From: Bacillota bacterium
GTDB taxonomy: Bacteria > Bacillota > Clostridia > Acetivibrionales > DSM-1351
Assembly (NCBI GenBank): GCA_023443515.1
Contig: JAEZUC010000152.1
Coordinates: 1 to 13,161 of the forward strand
Reading direction: 5' to 3'
Length of the DNA: 13,161 nucleotides
This document shows, piece after piece, positions 1 through 7,201 of this stretch; positions within the stretch are counted from its first letter, which is position 1, and each line of letters begins with the position of its first letter. The notes under the pieces were generated by a model. The model was not told the DNA's origin, ran no database searches, and worked only from the letters and a program-made list of their open reading frames with translations. Position numbers and translations under genes: made by a program.

Positions 1-83
1 CATACCGAACACGGCAGTTAAGCATCTTATGTGCCGATAATACTTGGCTGGAAACGGCCCGGGAAAGTAGGTCTCTGCCAGAT
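1..83 (+). rRNA. rrf: 5S ribosomal RNA, 3' part (5' end outside window)
   Basis: The first bases contain the conserved 5S core with the CCGAACACGG and AGTTAAGC blocks, followed by the GCCGATAATACTTGG and GAAAGTAGG blocks and the 3' terminal GCCAG stem strand. Order and spacing match the 3' two thirds of a bacterial 5S rRNA. The 5' strand of helix I lies outside the window, so the exact mature 3' end (about 81-84) is an estimate. A strong terminator follows within ten bases, so this is the distal end of an rRNA transcript, probably a 16S-23S-5S operon. No tRNA gene is seen after it. Confidence 0.93.
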
Positions 84-90
84 TTATATG

Positions 91-124
91 AAAGCCTCAA
101 GCTCATAGCTTGAGGCTTTGTTTA
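91..124 (+). terminator. intrinsic terminator of the rRNA transcript
   Basis: A perfect 13-bp stem (91-103 with 107-119) closes on a three-base loop CAT and is followed by a T-rich run (117-124, TTTGTTT). It lies about eight bases after the 5S rRNA end and ends the plus-strand rRNA transcript. Confidence 0.9.
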
Positions 125-146
125 TTAGAATTTGTACGCATTTACA

Positions 147-180
147 AACAAAACCCCCCCATGTTTTAACATGGGGGGTT
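147..180 (-). terminator. intrinsic terminator of the dapA-dapB-ACT operon
   Basis: A G/C hairpin (155-164 with 169-178, loop 165-168) has a run of six to seven Cs opposite six Gs. Read on the minus strand it is followed by TTTTGTTT, the right polarity to end transcripts arriving from the ACT-domain gene whose stop is at 203. It faces the rRNA terminator only about 25 bases away, so the two convergent units are insulated from each other. Confidence 0.85.
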
Positions 181-202
181 CTAGGTATTCACTTTAAACA
201 GT

Positions 203-673
203 TTACAGGTTAAATTCTTTTTTTATTGCAGTAACTGCTTTATCAGCGTCCTTCTCATATATAAGGTAGGATATGTCAACTTCAGAGGTTGTAATAAGTT
301 TGATTTCAATTTCATTTTCAGCCATTAATGTAAATACTTTTGCTGCAACCCCGGGTTTATCTCGCATTCCTTCTCCAAACACGCTGATTTTTGTACTGTC
401 TGAGTCTATTTCTATTCGCAGGTTAGGAACCTTTATTTTAAAAGAGTTTAAAATAGCAATTACTTTTACTATGTTTTCAGCAGGTATACTAAAATAAATA
501 TTGATTTTCCCTTTATATGGATGACTCTGACTAATCATGTCAATATTTATTTTTTCTTCTGCGATTTTATTAAAAATTCCCGCTATGAGAATCATATCAT
601 TTGGAAGATTATCTACTGCCACTAATGCTACATTGTATACTGTACTGATACTTGTAACCGGTAAAATGGTCAT
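203..673 (-). CDS. stand-alone double ACT-domain protein, orphan aspartokinase beta-type regulatory subunit
   Basis: This 156-residue protein consists of two ACT domains (about 12-80 and 88-156) and nothing else; no kinase domain is present. The second ACT carries GMRDKPGVAAKVF, then TTSEVDIS and an EKDADKAVTAI helix near the end. These are the hallmarks of the C-terminal regulatory region of alpha/beta-type aspartokinases. The first ACT has the same fold pattern, but where aspartokinases usually have DKPGIAAKIF it reads NLPNDMILIAGIF, so the effector-binding loop is altered. Start is ATG at 673 with GGAGG seven bases upstream. It is the last gene of the dapA-dapB operon (25-base gap from dapB), so the lysine riboswitch should control it too. 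Inference: it senses an amino acid such as lysine or threonine and may act on an aspartate-pathway enzyme. A degenerate remnant of a full kinase is possible but less likely, because the frame and ribosome binding site are intact. Confidence 0.82.
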   Translation of the reverse strand: MTILPVTSISTVYNVALVAVDNLPNDMILIAGIFNKIAEEKINIDMISQSHPYKGKINIYFSIPAENIVKVIAILNSFKIKVPNLRIEIDSDSTKISVFGEGMRDKPGVAAKVFTLMAENEIEIKLITTSEVDISYLIYEKDADKAVTAIKKEFNL

Positions 674-698
674 AATAATTCCTCCTTAAAATATTAAA

Positions 699-1463
699 CT
701 AATTGGTTTCAGAAATAAGCTCCGACATTGAATACAATCCCGGTGCTTTTGGTGCAAGAAAAATGGAAGCCTTTAATGCACCTACAGCAAATATCTCTTT
801 TGATAATGCAGTATGATTTATTTCTATTATTTCATCGTTTCCTGCAAAAATAACAGAGTGGTCACCTACTATTGTACCTCCGCGCACAGCATGTATGCCA
901 ATTTCCTGCTTACTGCGTTTCTTCCTTCTGGAATGTCTGTCGTACATATATTCACATTTTTCATCAAGCGAAGCATTAATAGCATCAGCAATGGCAAGTG
1001 CTGTTCCACTTGGGGCATCGATTTTTTGATTATGATGTTTTTCAACTATTTCTATATCATATTGGCCTTCAAGGACCTTAGCGGCTTTTTTTACTAGGTC
1101 AATGATTAAATTGACTCCAAGTGACATATTTGCAGAGAAGAAAACCGGTATTCTTCTGGCAACAGAAGTTTTTAGCACTGTCACCTGCTCTGTTGATAAA
1201 CCCGTAGTAGCTAGCACCAGTGGTAAATGCTTTTCCTGAGCAAACTCTACCAATGGTGAAAATGCTTTTGGGTTCGAAAAATCTATTATTACATCAACAG
1301 CTACATTACAGTCCGTCAGTGATGTAAAAACAGGGTAAGGGTTATTTATATTATCATTAATATCAAACCCGGCAGCTATCTTTAATTCAGGAAAATTATC
1401 AGAAAGCCTGGTAATAACCTGACCCATTTTACCATTGCATCCGCTTAATAGTATATTAATCAT
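699..1463 (-). CDS. dapB: 4-hydroxy-tetrahydrodipicolinate reductase
   Basis: DapB reduces 4-hydroxy-tetrahydrodipicolinate with NAD(P)H, the second step committed to diaminopimelate and lysine, in the cytoplasm. The N-terminus has the dinucleotide-binding motif GCNGKMGQ (residues 8-15). The family signature EKHHNQKIDAPSGTA carries the catalytic pair H143/H144 and K147. The C-terminus has the usual GLYSM ending. I chose ATG at 1463, giving MINILLSGCNGKMG and 254 residues, because family members begin at this point. An in-frame GTG at 1475 would add four residues, but the AGGA before it sits too close to serve that start. The gene lies 32 bases after dapA and 25 bases before the ACT-domain gene, so the three are one operon under the lysine riboswitch. 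Confidence 0.95.
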   Translation of the reverse strand: MINILLSGCNGKMGQVITRLSDNFPELKIAAGFDINDNINNPYPVFTSLTDCNVAVDVIIDFSNPKAFSPLVEFAQEKHLPLVLATTGLSTEQVTVLKTSVARRIPVFFSANMSLGVNLIIDLVKKAAKVLEGQYDIEIVEKHHNQKIDAPSGTALAIADAINASLDEKCEYMYDRHSRRKKRSKQEIGIHAVRGGTIVGDHSVIFAGNDEIIEINHTALSKEIFAVGALKASIFLAPKAPGLYSMSELISETN

Positions 1464-1495
1464 TTGCTTTTCCACATCCTATTTTTGTATTTTGA

Positions 1496-2377
1496 TTATG
1501 CTAATAAACCATATTTTACAAGTTCTGTTTTAAGTATTTCCAGATTTTTTTCTGACATTTCAACCAATGGTAGCCTGCATCCGCCTATGTTCATTCCCAT
1601 AAGGTTCATAGCGGCCTTAATTGGCATAGGGCTTACTTCACAGAATAATGCTTTAATAAGGTCAAGAGCTTTCAGCTGTAGTTTTCTACTGCCTTCAATA
1701 TCACCTGAAAGATATTTAGCAACAATATCATGAGTATCCTTTGGAGCAATATTAGCCAAAACTGAGATAACACCTTTAGCACCCATAGACAAGAATGGCA
1801 CTATGGCGCCATCTTCTCCGGAATAAACCGTTATGTCATCTCCACACAGGTTGATGACATCCCCTATTTGTGACAGATTACATTCCTTTAAGGCGACAAT
1901 ATTATCAATCTTTGACAGTGCCTGTATAGTTTCGGGAGCAATATTAAGATTTGTTCTTGACGGAACATTATAAAGCACCACTGGAATTTTAATACTCTCT
2001 GCAACCATCTTAAAATGCTCGTATAAACCCTTTTGAGAGGTTTTATTATAATATGGGGTAACTGTGAGGATGGCGTCAGCTCCAACCTCTTCGGCATATT
2101 TACTGAGTGCTACGGCATGAACAGTGTGGTTACTTCCTGTTCCGGCGATAACAGGTATTCTTCCGTTAACCTTTTCCACTGTAAATTTGATTGCAGCTTT
2201 GTGTTCGTCGTCATACATGGTAGATGCCTCACCTGTGGTGCCACAAATAATAATTGCATCAGTACCTTCTTTAATTTGATATTCAATCAGTTCTGAAAGT
2301 TTATTATAGTCAGTACCGTCATTTGTAAATGGGGTAATAATTGCTACACCTGAACCCGTAAAAATTGGCTTTTTCAT
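1496..2377 (-). CDS. dapA: 4-hydroxy-tetrahydrodipicolinate synthase
   Basis: DapA condenses pyruvate with aspartate semialdehyde, the first step committed to diaminopimelate and lysine; its product branch also feeds spore dipicolinate. The 293-residue length is typical. A (beta/alpha)8 barrel is indicated by GTTGEASTM near residue 48, the YNVPSRT motif with catalytic Y136, the Schiff-base lysine K164 in VALKEC, and GAKGVISV further on. Start is ATG at 2377 (MKKPIFTGSGVAIITPF), preceded by AAAGGGTGG about five bases upstream. The frame stays open about 39 codons further upstream, but that stretch lies in the riboswitch terminator leader and has no family similarity. It is the first gene of the minus-strand dapA-dapB-ACT operon. 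Confidence 0.96.
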   Translation of the reverse strand: MKKPIFTGSGVAIITPFTNDGTDYNKLSELIEYQIKEGTDAIIICGTTGEASTMYDDEHKAAIKFTVEKVNGRIPVIAGTGSNHTVHAVALSKYAEEVGADAILTVTPYYNKTSQKGLYEHFKMVAESIKIPVVLYNVPSRTNLNIAPETIQALSKIDNIVALKECNLSQIGDVINLCGDDITVYSGEDGAIVPFLSMGAKGVISVLANIAPKDTHDIVAKYLSGDIEGSRKLQLKALDLIKALFCEVSPMPIKAAMNLMGMNIGGCRLPLVEMSEKNLEILKTELVKYGLLA

Positions 2378-2413
2378 TGTTTCCACCCTTTCATAAAACA
2401 ATATAATGTAATT

Positions 2414-2440
2414 AAAAAACGTCGGCAGTACCGCCGACGT
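2414..2440 (-). terminator. riboswitch-controlled transcription terminator before dapA
   Basis: An 8-bp perfect GC-rich stem (2419-2426 with 2433-2440) has a six-base loop and, on the minus strand, is followed by a T run (2419-2414). It sits between the lysine aptamer and the dapA start, about 37 bases before the ATG, where an intrinsic terminator of the expression platform is expected. A competing pairing is visible: minus-strand TCTGTTT at 2480-2474, overlapping the 3' strand of aptamer helix P1, is complementary to AAACAGA at 2446-2440, which abuts and shares one base with the terminator stem. This would be the antiterminator formed without lysine. The pairing is inferred by eye; no folding energies were computed. 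Confidence 0.85.
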
Positions 2441-2476
2441 CTGTTTAACAAAATTATAATAAAATATAATTAAAAA

Positions 2477-2652
2477 CAGATAGCGCTCCACCATTTTAAA
2501 ATGATGACAGTCACAAGGCTATTGACCTTGCAACCAGGCATTACGATGCTCGGGGTACAGTACTGCCTTCGGCGTCTTTCCCTTTCAGAACAAATCATTA
2601 GACCCCAGAATCCTCATTGTCCATACTATTAAAAAACGCACCTCTATCTAGC
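2477..2652 (-). promoter_or_regulatory. lysine riboswitch (L box) aptamer
   Basis: Read on the minus strand, the conserved L-box elements appear in order. GATAGAGGTGCG forms the 5' strand of P1 and the loop entry near 2647-2636. AGTATGG follows. CTGAAAGGGAAAGACGCCGAAGG spans about 2589-2567, then a GTACTG segment with the P3/P4 region, then GACTGTCATC, and finally TGGAGCGCTATCTG closing P1 at 2490-2477. The GATAG and CTATC ends pair to form P1. This matches what I know of the Bacillus subtilis lysC L box. With lysine bound, P1 is stabilised and the downstream terminator forms, lowering dapA-dapB-ACT expression. A covariance-model search with the Rfam Lysine family would confirm the boundaries. 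Confidence 0.93.
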
Positions 2653-2669
2653 ATATATTCTTTTTTTCT

Positions 2670-2699
2670 ATAATAACATTCGGATATATCAAGTGTCAA
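2670..2699 (-). promoter_or_regulatory. sigma-A type promoter of the dap operon
   Basis: On the minus strand a perfect -35 TTGACA (2699-2694) is followed after 18 bases by TATTAT (2675-2670), five of six matches to the -10 consensus. Transcription would begin near 2663, about ten bases before the riboswitch P1 helix. That placement supports both calls. Confidence 0.82.
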
Positions 2700-2832
2700 T
2701 TTTTTTACATCTGATTTTAATATTATATGAACTATGTTTCATTATTGTTACAATTCGGTAAACGAGGCAGGATGTAATTTGGAACTTGTCGAAGTTAAGA
2801 AAAAACGAAAAAAGTGGGGGAGTCTAGTACAA

Positions 2833-4473
2833 ATGAAAAAAATGTGCTTATTTTTATGCAGTGTTATGCTATTTATGATGCTGCCCGGTTTTAACAACTT
2901 GAATACATCAGCGGCTGAAGCAGCGTCCGTAAAAATAGGTCTCTTTTATGGGTCAAATGCTCAGAGCCAGATTAATATCAGTGGTGACAAGGGGGTTTCC
3001 TTCTGCGCTTATGATGCAAAAACAGGTAAATACAACAATGTCTATAATTCGGAAGCTGGTCAGACGATTACAATCAGAAAAGACAGTTACTTTATACAGA
3101 GCGGAACAAAGTTCACACCGGTTGCTTCAACCGGAAATCCTACAAGCGGTCCTTTTCATATTCAGCTAAATGGTACGTACAAAACGTATAATGATACATT
3201 GTCACCCATACATAGCTATAGTCAGAAGGGTATAACCGCATATCCTGTTTATACGGATTCAGGATGGCAAATATGGACAGGTTTTTACGTCAGCAAATCT
3301 GTAGCTGAAGCAGCTGTGAATACTGTTAAATCAAAGTTGGGAGAAAATACATATACTGTAACTTACGAAGTTAATTCAAGAATTTACGGTACTGATCAAA
3401 ATGGTAAAGTTTTGTTCATGTATGCATCTTCCAGTAACATTTTAAGAGGAAGATCATTGTCATCAGCCAATCCCAATCCGATTAAAATCGGAACAACTTT
3501 ATATAGGGGACAGGTTGAGCTTAATAGATTATCCGACAGTGATATGACGATTATTAATGTACTGCCTTTTGAGGAATATTTATACGGTGTAGTTCCAAAC
3601 GAAATGCCTGCATACTCGCATATTGAGGCATTAAAGACTCAAGCTGTGGCAGCCAGAACCTATTCTTACAAAACAATTAACAAACATTCAAAGTACGGTT
3701 TCAATTTGTGTGCTACAACCGACTGCCAGGTATATAAGGGCTATAGCTCGGAAAATGCCAATACAAATAAAGCCGTTGATGAAACTCGTGATATGGTTGT
3801 AACCTATAACGGTGCTATTGCTGAGACTGTCTTTTCTGCGTCCACAGGAGGCAGAACTGAGGATGCCGGAAATGTTTGGCCGAATAGCATACCATATCTT
3901 AAAAGCGTCGAAGACAAATATGAGTCGGGAAAATCCTATAACTATAATTGGACAATGAAGTTCACAACAGATGAAATAAGTTCAAAACTTAAAAGTTATG
4001 GACTGGGAACTGTAACGGGTATTCAAATTACCAAGTACTCAGCAGCCGGAAGACCAATCGAAATGGTTATTAAGGGGACATTGAATCCTGAAGGTGTTAT
4101 CATCACAAAAGAAAGATGCAGAACATTTTTGAGTCTGCCAAGCCAAATGTATAACATTTCTTCTGATGGAAATTTAAATGTTCAGGTCAATAACAAAATA
4201 GAAAATGTATCTCTAGGCCAAATAAAGGTAATTACCAAAGACGGAGAAAAAACATATACTAATCCTTCACAAAAAGTAACTATTATTAGTGCTGACGGTA
4301 ACGAATCCGTAGTTTCGGCAAACCCTCAAGTATATGTTTTTACAGGAAAAGGATGGGGTCATGCTGTAGGAATGAGTCAGGAAGGTGCTATGGGTATGGC
4401 AAAAGCCGGCTTTACGTATGAACAAATACTGGCTCACTATTACACGGGAACTAAAGTTGAGATTAAGAAATAG
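2833..4473 (+). CDS. exported SpoIID/LytB-domain protein (putative peptidoglycan lytic transglycosylase)
   Basis: This 546-residue protein has an N-terminal signal peptide (residues 1 to about 28: MKK, a hydrophobic core, then an Ala-rich cleavage region), so it should be exported. Residues 137-176 (YPVYTDSGWQIWTGFYVS onward) resemble a SPOR-like fold. The SpoIID domain begins near residue 224: YRGQVELNR, LPFEEYLYGVV, then NEMP with E257 at the position of the catalytic glutamate, ALKTQAVAARTYSY, the cysteine pair C293/C298 in CATTDCQVYKG, and STGGRTEDAGNVW. It closes with GKGWGHAVGMSQEGAMG and HYYTGTKVE. SpoIID family members cut glycan strands that lack stem peptides. I chose ATG 2833 because GTGGGGGAG lies ten bases upstream and a signal peptide starts exactly there; 33 upstream codons lack such support. 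It is monocistronic, divergent from the dap operon and convergent with lysC. It is longer than SpoIID itself, so a vegetative LytB-like role is equally possible. Confidence 0.87.
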   Translation: MKKMCLFLCSVMLFMMLPGFNNLNTSAAEAASVKIGLFYGSNAQSQINISGDKGVSFCAYDAKTGKYNNVYNSEAGQTITIRKDSYFIQSGTKFTPVASTGNPTSGPFHIQLNGTYKTYNDTLSPIHSYSQKGITAYPVYTDSGWQIWTGFYVSKSVAEAAVNTVKSKLGENTYTVTYEVNSRIYGTDQNGKVLFMYASSSNILRGRSLSSANPNPIKIGTTLYRGQVELNRLSDSDMTIINVLPFEEYLYGVVPNEMPAYSHIEALKTQAVAARTYSYKTINKHSKYGFNLCATTDCQVYKGYSSENANTNKAVDETRDMVVTYNGAIAETVFSASTGGRTEDAGNVWPNSIPYLKSVEDKYESGKSYNYNWTMKFTTDEISSKLKSYGLGTVTGIQITKYSAAGRPIEMVIKGTLNPEGVIITKERCRTFLSLPSQMYNISSDGNLNVQVNNKIENVSLGQIKVITKDGEKTYTNPSQKVTIISADGNESVVSANPQVYVFTGKGWGHAVGMSQEGAMGMAKAGFTYEQILAHYYTGTKVEIKK

Positions 4474-4481
4474 TTGGTTAT

Positions 4482-4514
4482 AAAAAAGGGACTCATAAAA
4501 ATGGGTCCCTTTTA
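4482..4514. terminator. bidirectional intrinsic terminator between spoIID-like gene and lysC
   Basis: A 13-14 bp stem (4484-4496 with 4501-4513, one G-T pair) closes on an AAAA loop. It is flanked by an A run on the left and TTTT on the right, so both strands present a hairpin followed by Us. It lies 9 bases after the SpoIID-like stop and 11 bases past the lysC stop on the other strand, ending both convergent transcripts. Confidence 0.9.
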
Positions 4515-4524
4515 ATATAATGGC

Positions 4525-5889
4525 TTATTTATATAATTTGTTAAGGAAAAATTCATTGTAGAGAGAAATAACAGCTTTATGTGCTTCATTCTCTCTTACA
4601 GCGAACATCATTGTTATTTCTGAGGAACCTTGATTAATCATTTCCAAACTGATAGATGCTTTTGCTAGAGCAGTTGTGGCTCTTGAAGCAGTTCCAACGG
4701 TATTTTTCATACCTTCGCCTACAATTATTATCAATGCAAGGTCATGGTCAACTGATACATCATCAACCTTCAGTTCATCTTTTATACGGCCAACAATTTT
4801 CTGCTCCATACCTTCTTTAAGTTGGTTCTGTTTCAGTATTATTGATATGTTGTCAATGCCAGATGGAGTATGTTCGTATGAAATACCTTCATCTTCAAGA
4901 ATTTGAAGGAGCTTTCTTCCGAAGCCTACTTCCCTATTCATCATAAACTTGCTTACATAGATACAGCAGAAGCCTGCATCACTTGCTATTCCAACAACGT
5001 GATTTGGTGAATAATCTCTTGTGAGAGATATTTTTGTTCCGGGAGCTGTAGGATTATTGGTGTTTTTTATGCAAACCGGAACACCGGCCATAAAAACTGG
5101 AACCAGCGTATCTTCGTGCAATACTGAGAAACCGGCATAAGATAATTCCCTCATTTCACGGTAGGTCAGTTCAGGTACAGCCACAGGATTGTGAACCAGA
5201 CCGGGATGAGCTGCATACACTGCATCAACATCGGTAAAGTTCTCGTATAAATCAGCCTTTAATGCAGCTGCCAATATAGAACCAGTTATATCCGAACCAC
5301 CACGTGGGAAAGTTGCAACATTTCCGTCTTTAGTGTAACCAAAGAACCCCGGGAAGATAACAATTCCTTCGGTATTATTAATCATTTTAAGGTTTTCATA
5401 GGATTCAGGTAATACCTGTGCATTTCCGAATTCATCACTCATAAGCAACCCTGCTTTTTTGGGAGATATATATTCTGCCTTTTCTCCTATACTGTTCAAA
5501 TAAGCAGCTACTAATTTTGCACTGTTGTCTTCTCCGGCAGCTTTCATAGCATCCATGAACATACCGGTATGAGAAGTATCAAGCTTAAGTCTTTCTTCTA
5601 AATCAGACTTGATCATTTTAACAATCTCGTCATCAAGTCCAAGCTCATCTGCTATATCCTTGAATCTCTTTACAACAGCTTCCAGTTCTGCTTCTGCATT
5701 TCCTGTCTGCAGGTGCTTTTGCGCACATGCAATAAGTAAATCAGTAACTTTGGTATCTGACACATCCCTTTTACCAGGGGCAGATACAACAATAACCTTT
5801 CTCTCGCTATCAGCAAGTACGATACTGCAAACTTTTTTAATTTGTTCTGCATTAGCTAAAGAGGTTCCTCCAAATTTTGCTACTTTCAT
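4525..5889 (-). CDS. lysC: aspartate kinase, monofunctional
   Basis: Aspartate kinase phosphorylates aspartate with ATP, the entry step to lysine, diaminopimelate, threonine and methionine. The 454-residue protein opens with VAKFGGTSLA (KFGGTS at residues 5-10). FPRGGSDITGS and NFTDVDAVYAAHP mark the substrate and nucleotide sites, and LSYAGFSVLHEDTLVPV follows. The last roughly 150 residues form two ACT domains, with VGFGRKLLQILEDEGI and IIVGEGMKNTVGTASRA. Length and layout fit the single-polypeptide YclM/LysC-III type rather than the alpha/beta type. Start is ATG 5889 with GGAGG seven bases upstream; the six in-frame codons before it lie across the ribosome binding site. It stands alone on the minus strand with its own promoter and no recognisable lysine riboswitch. 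A thrA/metL-like fusion is excluded because no homoserine dehydrogenase domain follows. Confidence 0.94.
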   Translation of the reverse strand: MKVAKFGGTSLANAEQIKKVCSIVLADSERKVIVVSAPGKRDVSDTKVTDLLIACAQKHLQTGNAEAELEAVVKRFKDIADELGLDDEIVKMIKSDLEERLKLDTSHTGMFMDAMKAAGEDNSAKLVAAYLNSIGEKAEYISPKKAGLLMSDEFGNAQVLPESYENLKMINNTEGIVIFPGFFGYTKDGNVATFPRGGSDITGSILAAALKADLYENFTDVDAVYAAHPGLVHNPVAVPELTYREMRELSYAGFSVLHEDTLVPVFMAGVPVCIKNTNNPTAPGTKISLTRDYSPNHVVGIASDAGFCCIYVSKFMMNREVGFGRKLLQILEDEGISYEHTPSGIDNISIILKQNQLKEGMEQKIVGRIKDELKVDDVSVDHDLALIIIVGEGMKNTVGTASRATTALAKASISLEMINQGSSEITMMFAVRENEAHKAVISLYNEFFLNKLYK

Positions 5890-5935
5890 TTTGAATCCTC
5901 CATCCATTTATATTAAAAATTTACTCTCAAAACAC

Positions 5936-5952
5936 GGGGACTTGTTGTCCCT
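5936..5952 (-). other. small hairpin in the lysC 5' leader
   Basis: GGGAC (5937-5941) pairs with GTCCC (5947-5951) across a five-base loop, with one extra G-T pair outside. It lies in the roughly 100-base untranslated leader of lysC. On the minus strand it is followed by CGTGTTTT, so an attenuator is conceivable, but the stem is short and the T run interrupted. I record only the structure. Confidence 0.4.
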
Positions 5953-5997
5953 AAGTAAATATAAGAGCATATGGAACTTCATACGATTATCTCATAA

Positions 5998-6026
5998 ATT
6001 ATACAAAAAAAGATTATGTATGGCAA
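5998..6026 (-). promoter_or_regulatory. sigma-A type promoter of lysC
   Basis: On the minus strand TTGCCA (6026-6021; five of six consensus matches) and a perfect TATAAT (6003-5998) are separated by exactly 17 bases. Transcription would start near 5991, leaving a leader of about 100 bases before the lysC ATG at 5889. Confidence 0.82.
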
Positions 6027-6152
6027 TAATATTTGTAATATAAACAATTATAATGTATGATATTTATTGGTTTATTGTATGCAGTAGGTTTTATGAGTGT
6101 TATTTATAATAAACAGACATAATAATAGAAGAAAAATTGGAGGTTACTATAG

Positions 6153-7175
6153 GTGGATTTGCATGATTTTGATTATTACCTTCCCGAAGAACTTATCGCA
6201 CAGCACCCCATAGAAAAAAGGGACATGTCCAGGCTGATGGTGTTGGATAAGGAAACCGGTGAGATTGAACATAAATTATTTATGGATATAATTAACTATC
6301 TGAATGAAGGTGATTGTCTGGTTTTGAATAACACCAGAGTAATACCTGCAAGGCTTTTAGGTGAAAAAGAGGGTACAGGCGGAAAGATAGAATTTGTTTT
6401 GCTTAAAAGGGTTGAAGGGGACAAGTGGGAAGTTATTTTAAGACCCGGAAAAAAGGCAAAACCGGGCAGCAGATTTGTTTTTGGAAACGGAGAGCTAAAA
6501 GCAGAGATTCTGGAAGTACTGGATGAAGGAAACAGGCTTGTCAGGTTCATTTATCAAGGTGTCTTTGAAGAGATATTGGACAGGGTAGGTGTAATGCCCT
6601 TGCCTCCGTACATTACTGAAAAACTGGAAAACCCGGAGAGATACCAGACTGTATATGCAAAGGTTAATGGCTCGGCGGCTGCCCCGACTGCAGGGTTGCA
6701 TTTTACCAAAGAACTTTTGAAATCCTTGGAGCAAAAAGGTGTAAAAATAGCATATGTTATGCTTCATGTAGGTCTCGGTACCTTTAGGCCTGTTAAAGTT
6801 GACGATATAACTCAACATAAAATGCATTCGGAATATTATTCTATAAACAAGGAAACATGTGATATAATAAACGATACACGGCAAAAAGGTAAAAAAGTTG
6901 TAGCTGTTGGTACTACCAGTTGCAGAGTACTGGAGACCGTTGGTAAAAATGGGAACATAGAACCTTGTGATGGCTGGACAGATATATTTATATATCCCGG
7001 TTATGAGTTTAAAGTGGTAGACAGGCTAGTTACAAACTTTCATTTGCCGGAATCCACACTTATCATGCTGGTAAGCTCTTTAGCCGGTAGGGATAATGTG
7101 CTTAATGCATACAACTTAGCTGTTAAAGAAAGATACAGATTTTTCAGCTTCGGGGACGCAATGTTTATAAAATAA
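6153..7175 (+). CDS. queA: S-adenosylmethionine:tRNA ribosyltransferase-isomerase
   Basis: QueA transfers and isomerises the ribosyl group of S-adenosylmethionine onto preQ1-modified tRNA to make epoxyqueuosine at the wobble position. At 340 residues the length is typical. Family blocks are all present: FDYYLPEELIAQHP at the N-terminus, RLMVLDKETGEIEH, CLVLNNTRVIPARL, GVMPLPPYI, AAPTAGLHFT, HVGLGTFRPV and VTNFHLPESTLIMLVS near the end. The start is a GTG at 6153 with GGAGG nine bases upstream; the resulting N-terminus matches the family exactly. It is followed after 26 bases by tgt, the enzyme acting just before it in the pathway, so the two are one operon. Upstream is a 263-base divergent region shared with lysC. 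I see a possible -10 TATAAT (6105-6110) there but no convincing -35. Confidence 0.96.
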   Translation: MDLHDFDYYLPEELIAQHPIEKRDMSRLMVLDKETGEIEHKLFMDIINYLNEGDCLVLNNTRVIPARLLGEKEGTGGKIEFVLLKRVEGDKWEVILRPGKKAKPGSRFVFGNGELKAEILEVLDEGNRLVRFIYQGVFEEILDRVGVMPLPPYITEKLENPERYQTVYAKVNGSAAAPTAGLHFTKELLKSLEQKGVKIAYVMLHVGLGTFRPVKVDDITQHKMHSEYYSINKETCDIINDTRQKGKKVVAVGTTSCRVLETVGKNGNIEPCDGWTDIFIYPGYEFKVVDRLVTNFHLPESTLIMLVSSLAGRDNVLNAYNLAVKERYRFFSFGDAMFIK

Positions 7176-7201
7176 TTTTTAAATAAAGAAAGGTAATTAC
7201 T

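Noticed and set aside
2378..2494. Upstream extension of the dapA frame (about 39 codons to 2494)
   Set aside because: It crosses the terminator hairpin and aptamer edge of the lysine riboswitch, has no family similarity, and the ATG at 2377 has a proper ribosome binding site.
2734..2832. 33-codon N-terminal extension of the SpoIID-like protein
   Set aside because: The signal peptide and the GGGGGAG ribosome binding site place the start at 2833; the extension is basic and would bury the signal peptide.
5609..6043. Plus-strand open frame opposite the lysC 5' end
   Set aside because: Serine/isoleucine-rich shadow translation of lysC codons with no ribosome binding site or recognisable motif.
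6049..6110. TATAAT boxes (6049-6054, 6105-6110) as queA promoter
   Set aside because: Neither has a credible -35 at 16-18 bases, and AT-rich DNA gives such hexamers by chance. I mention the second only as a possibility in the queA entry.
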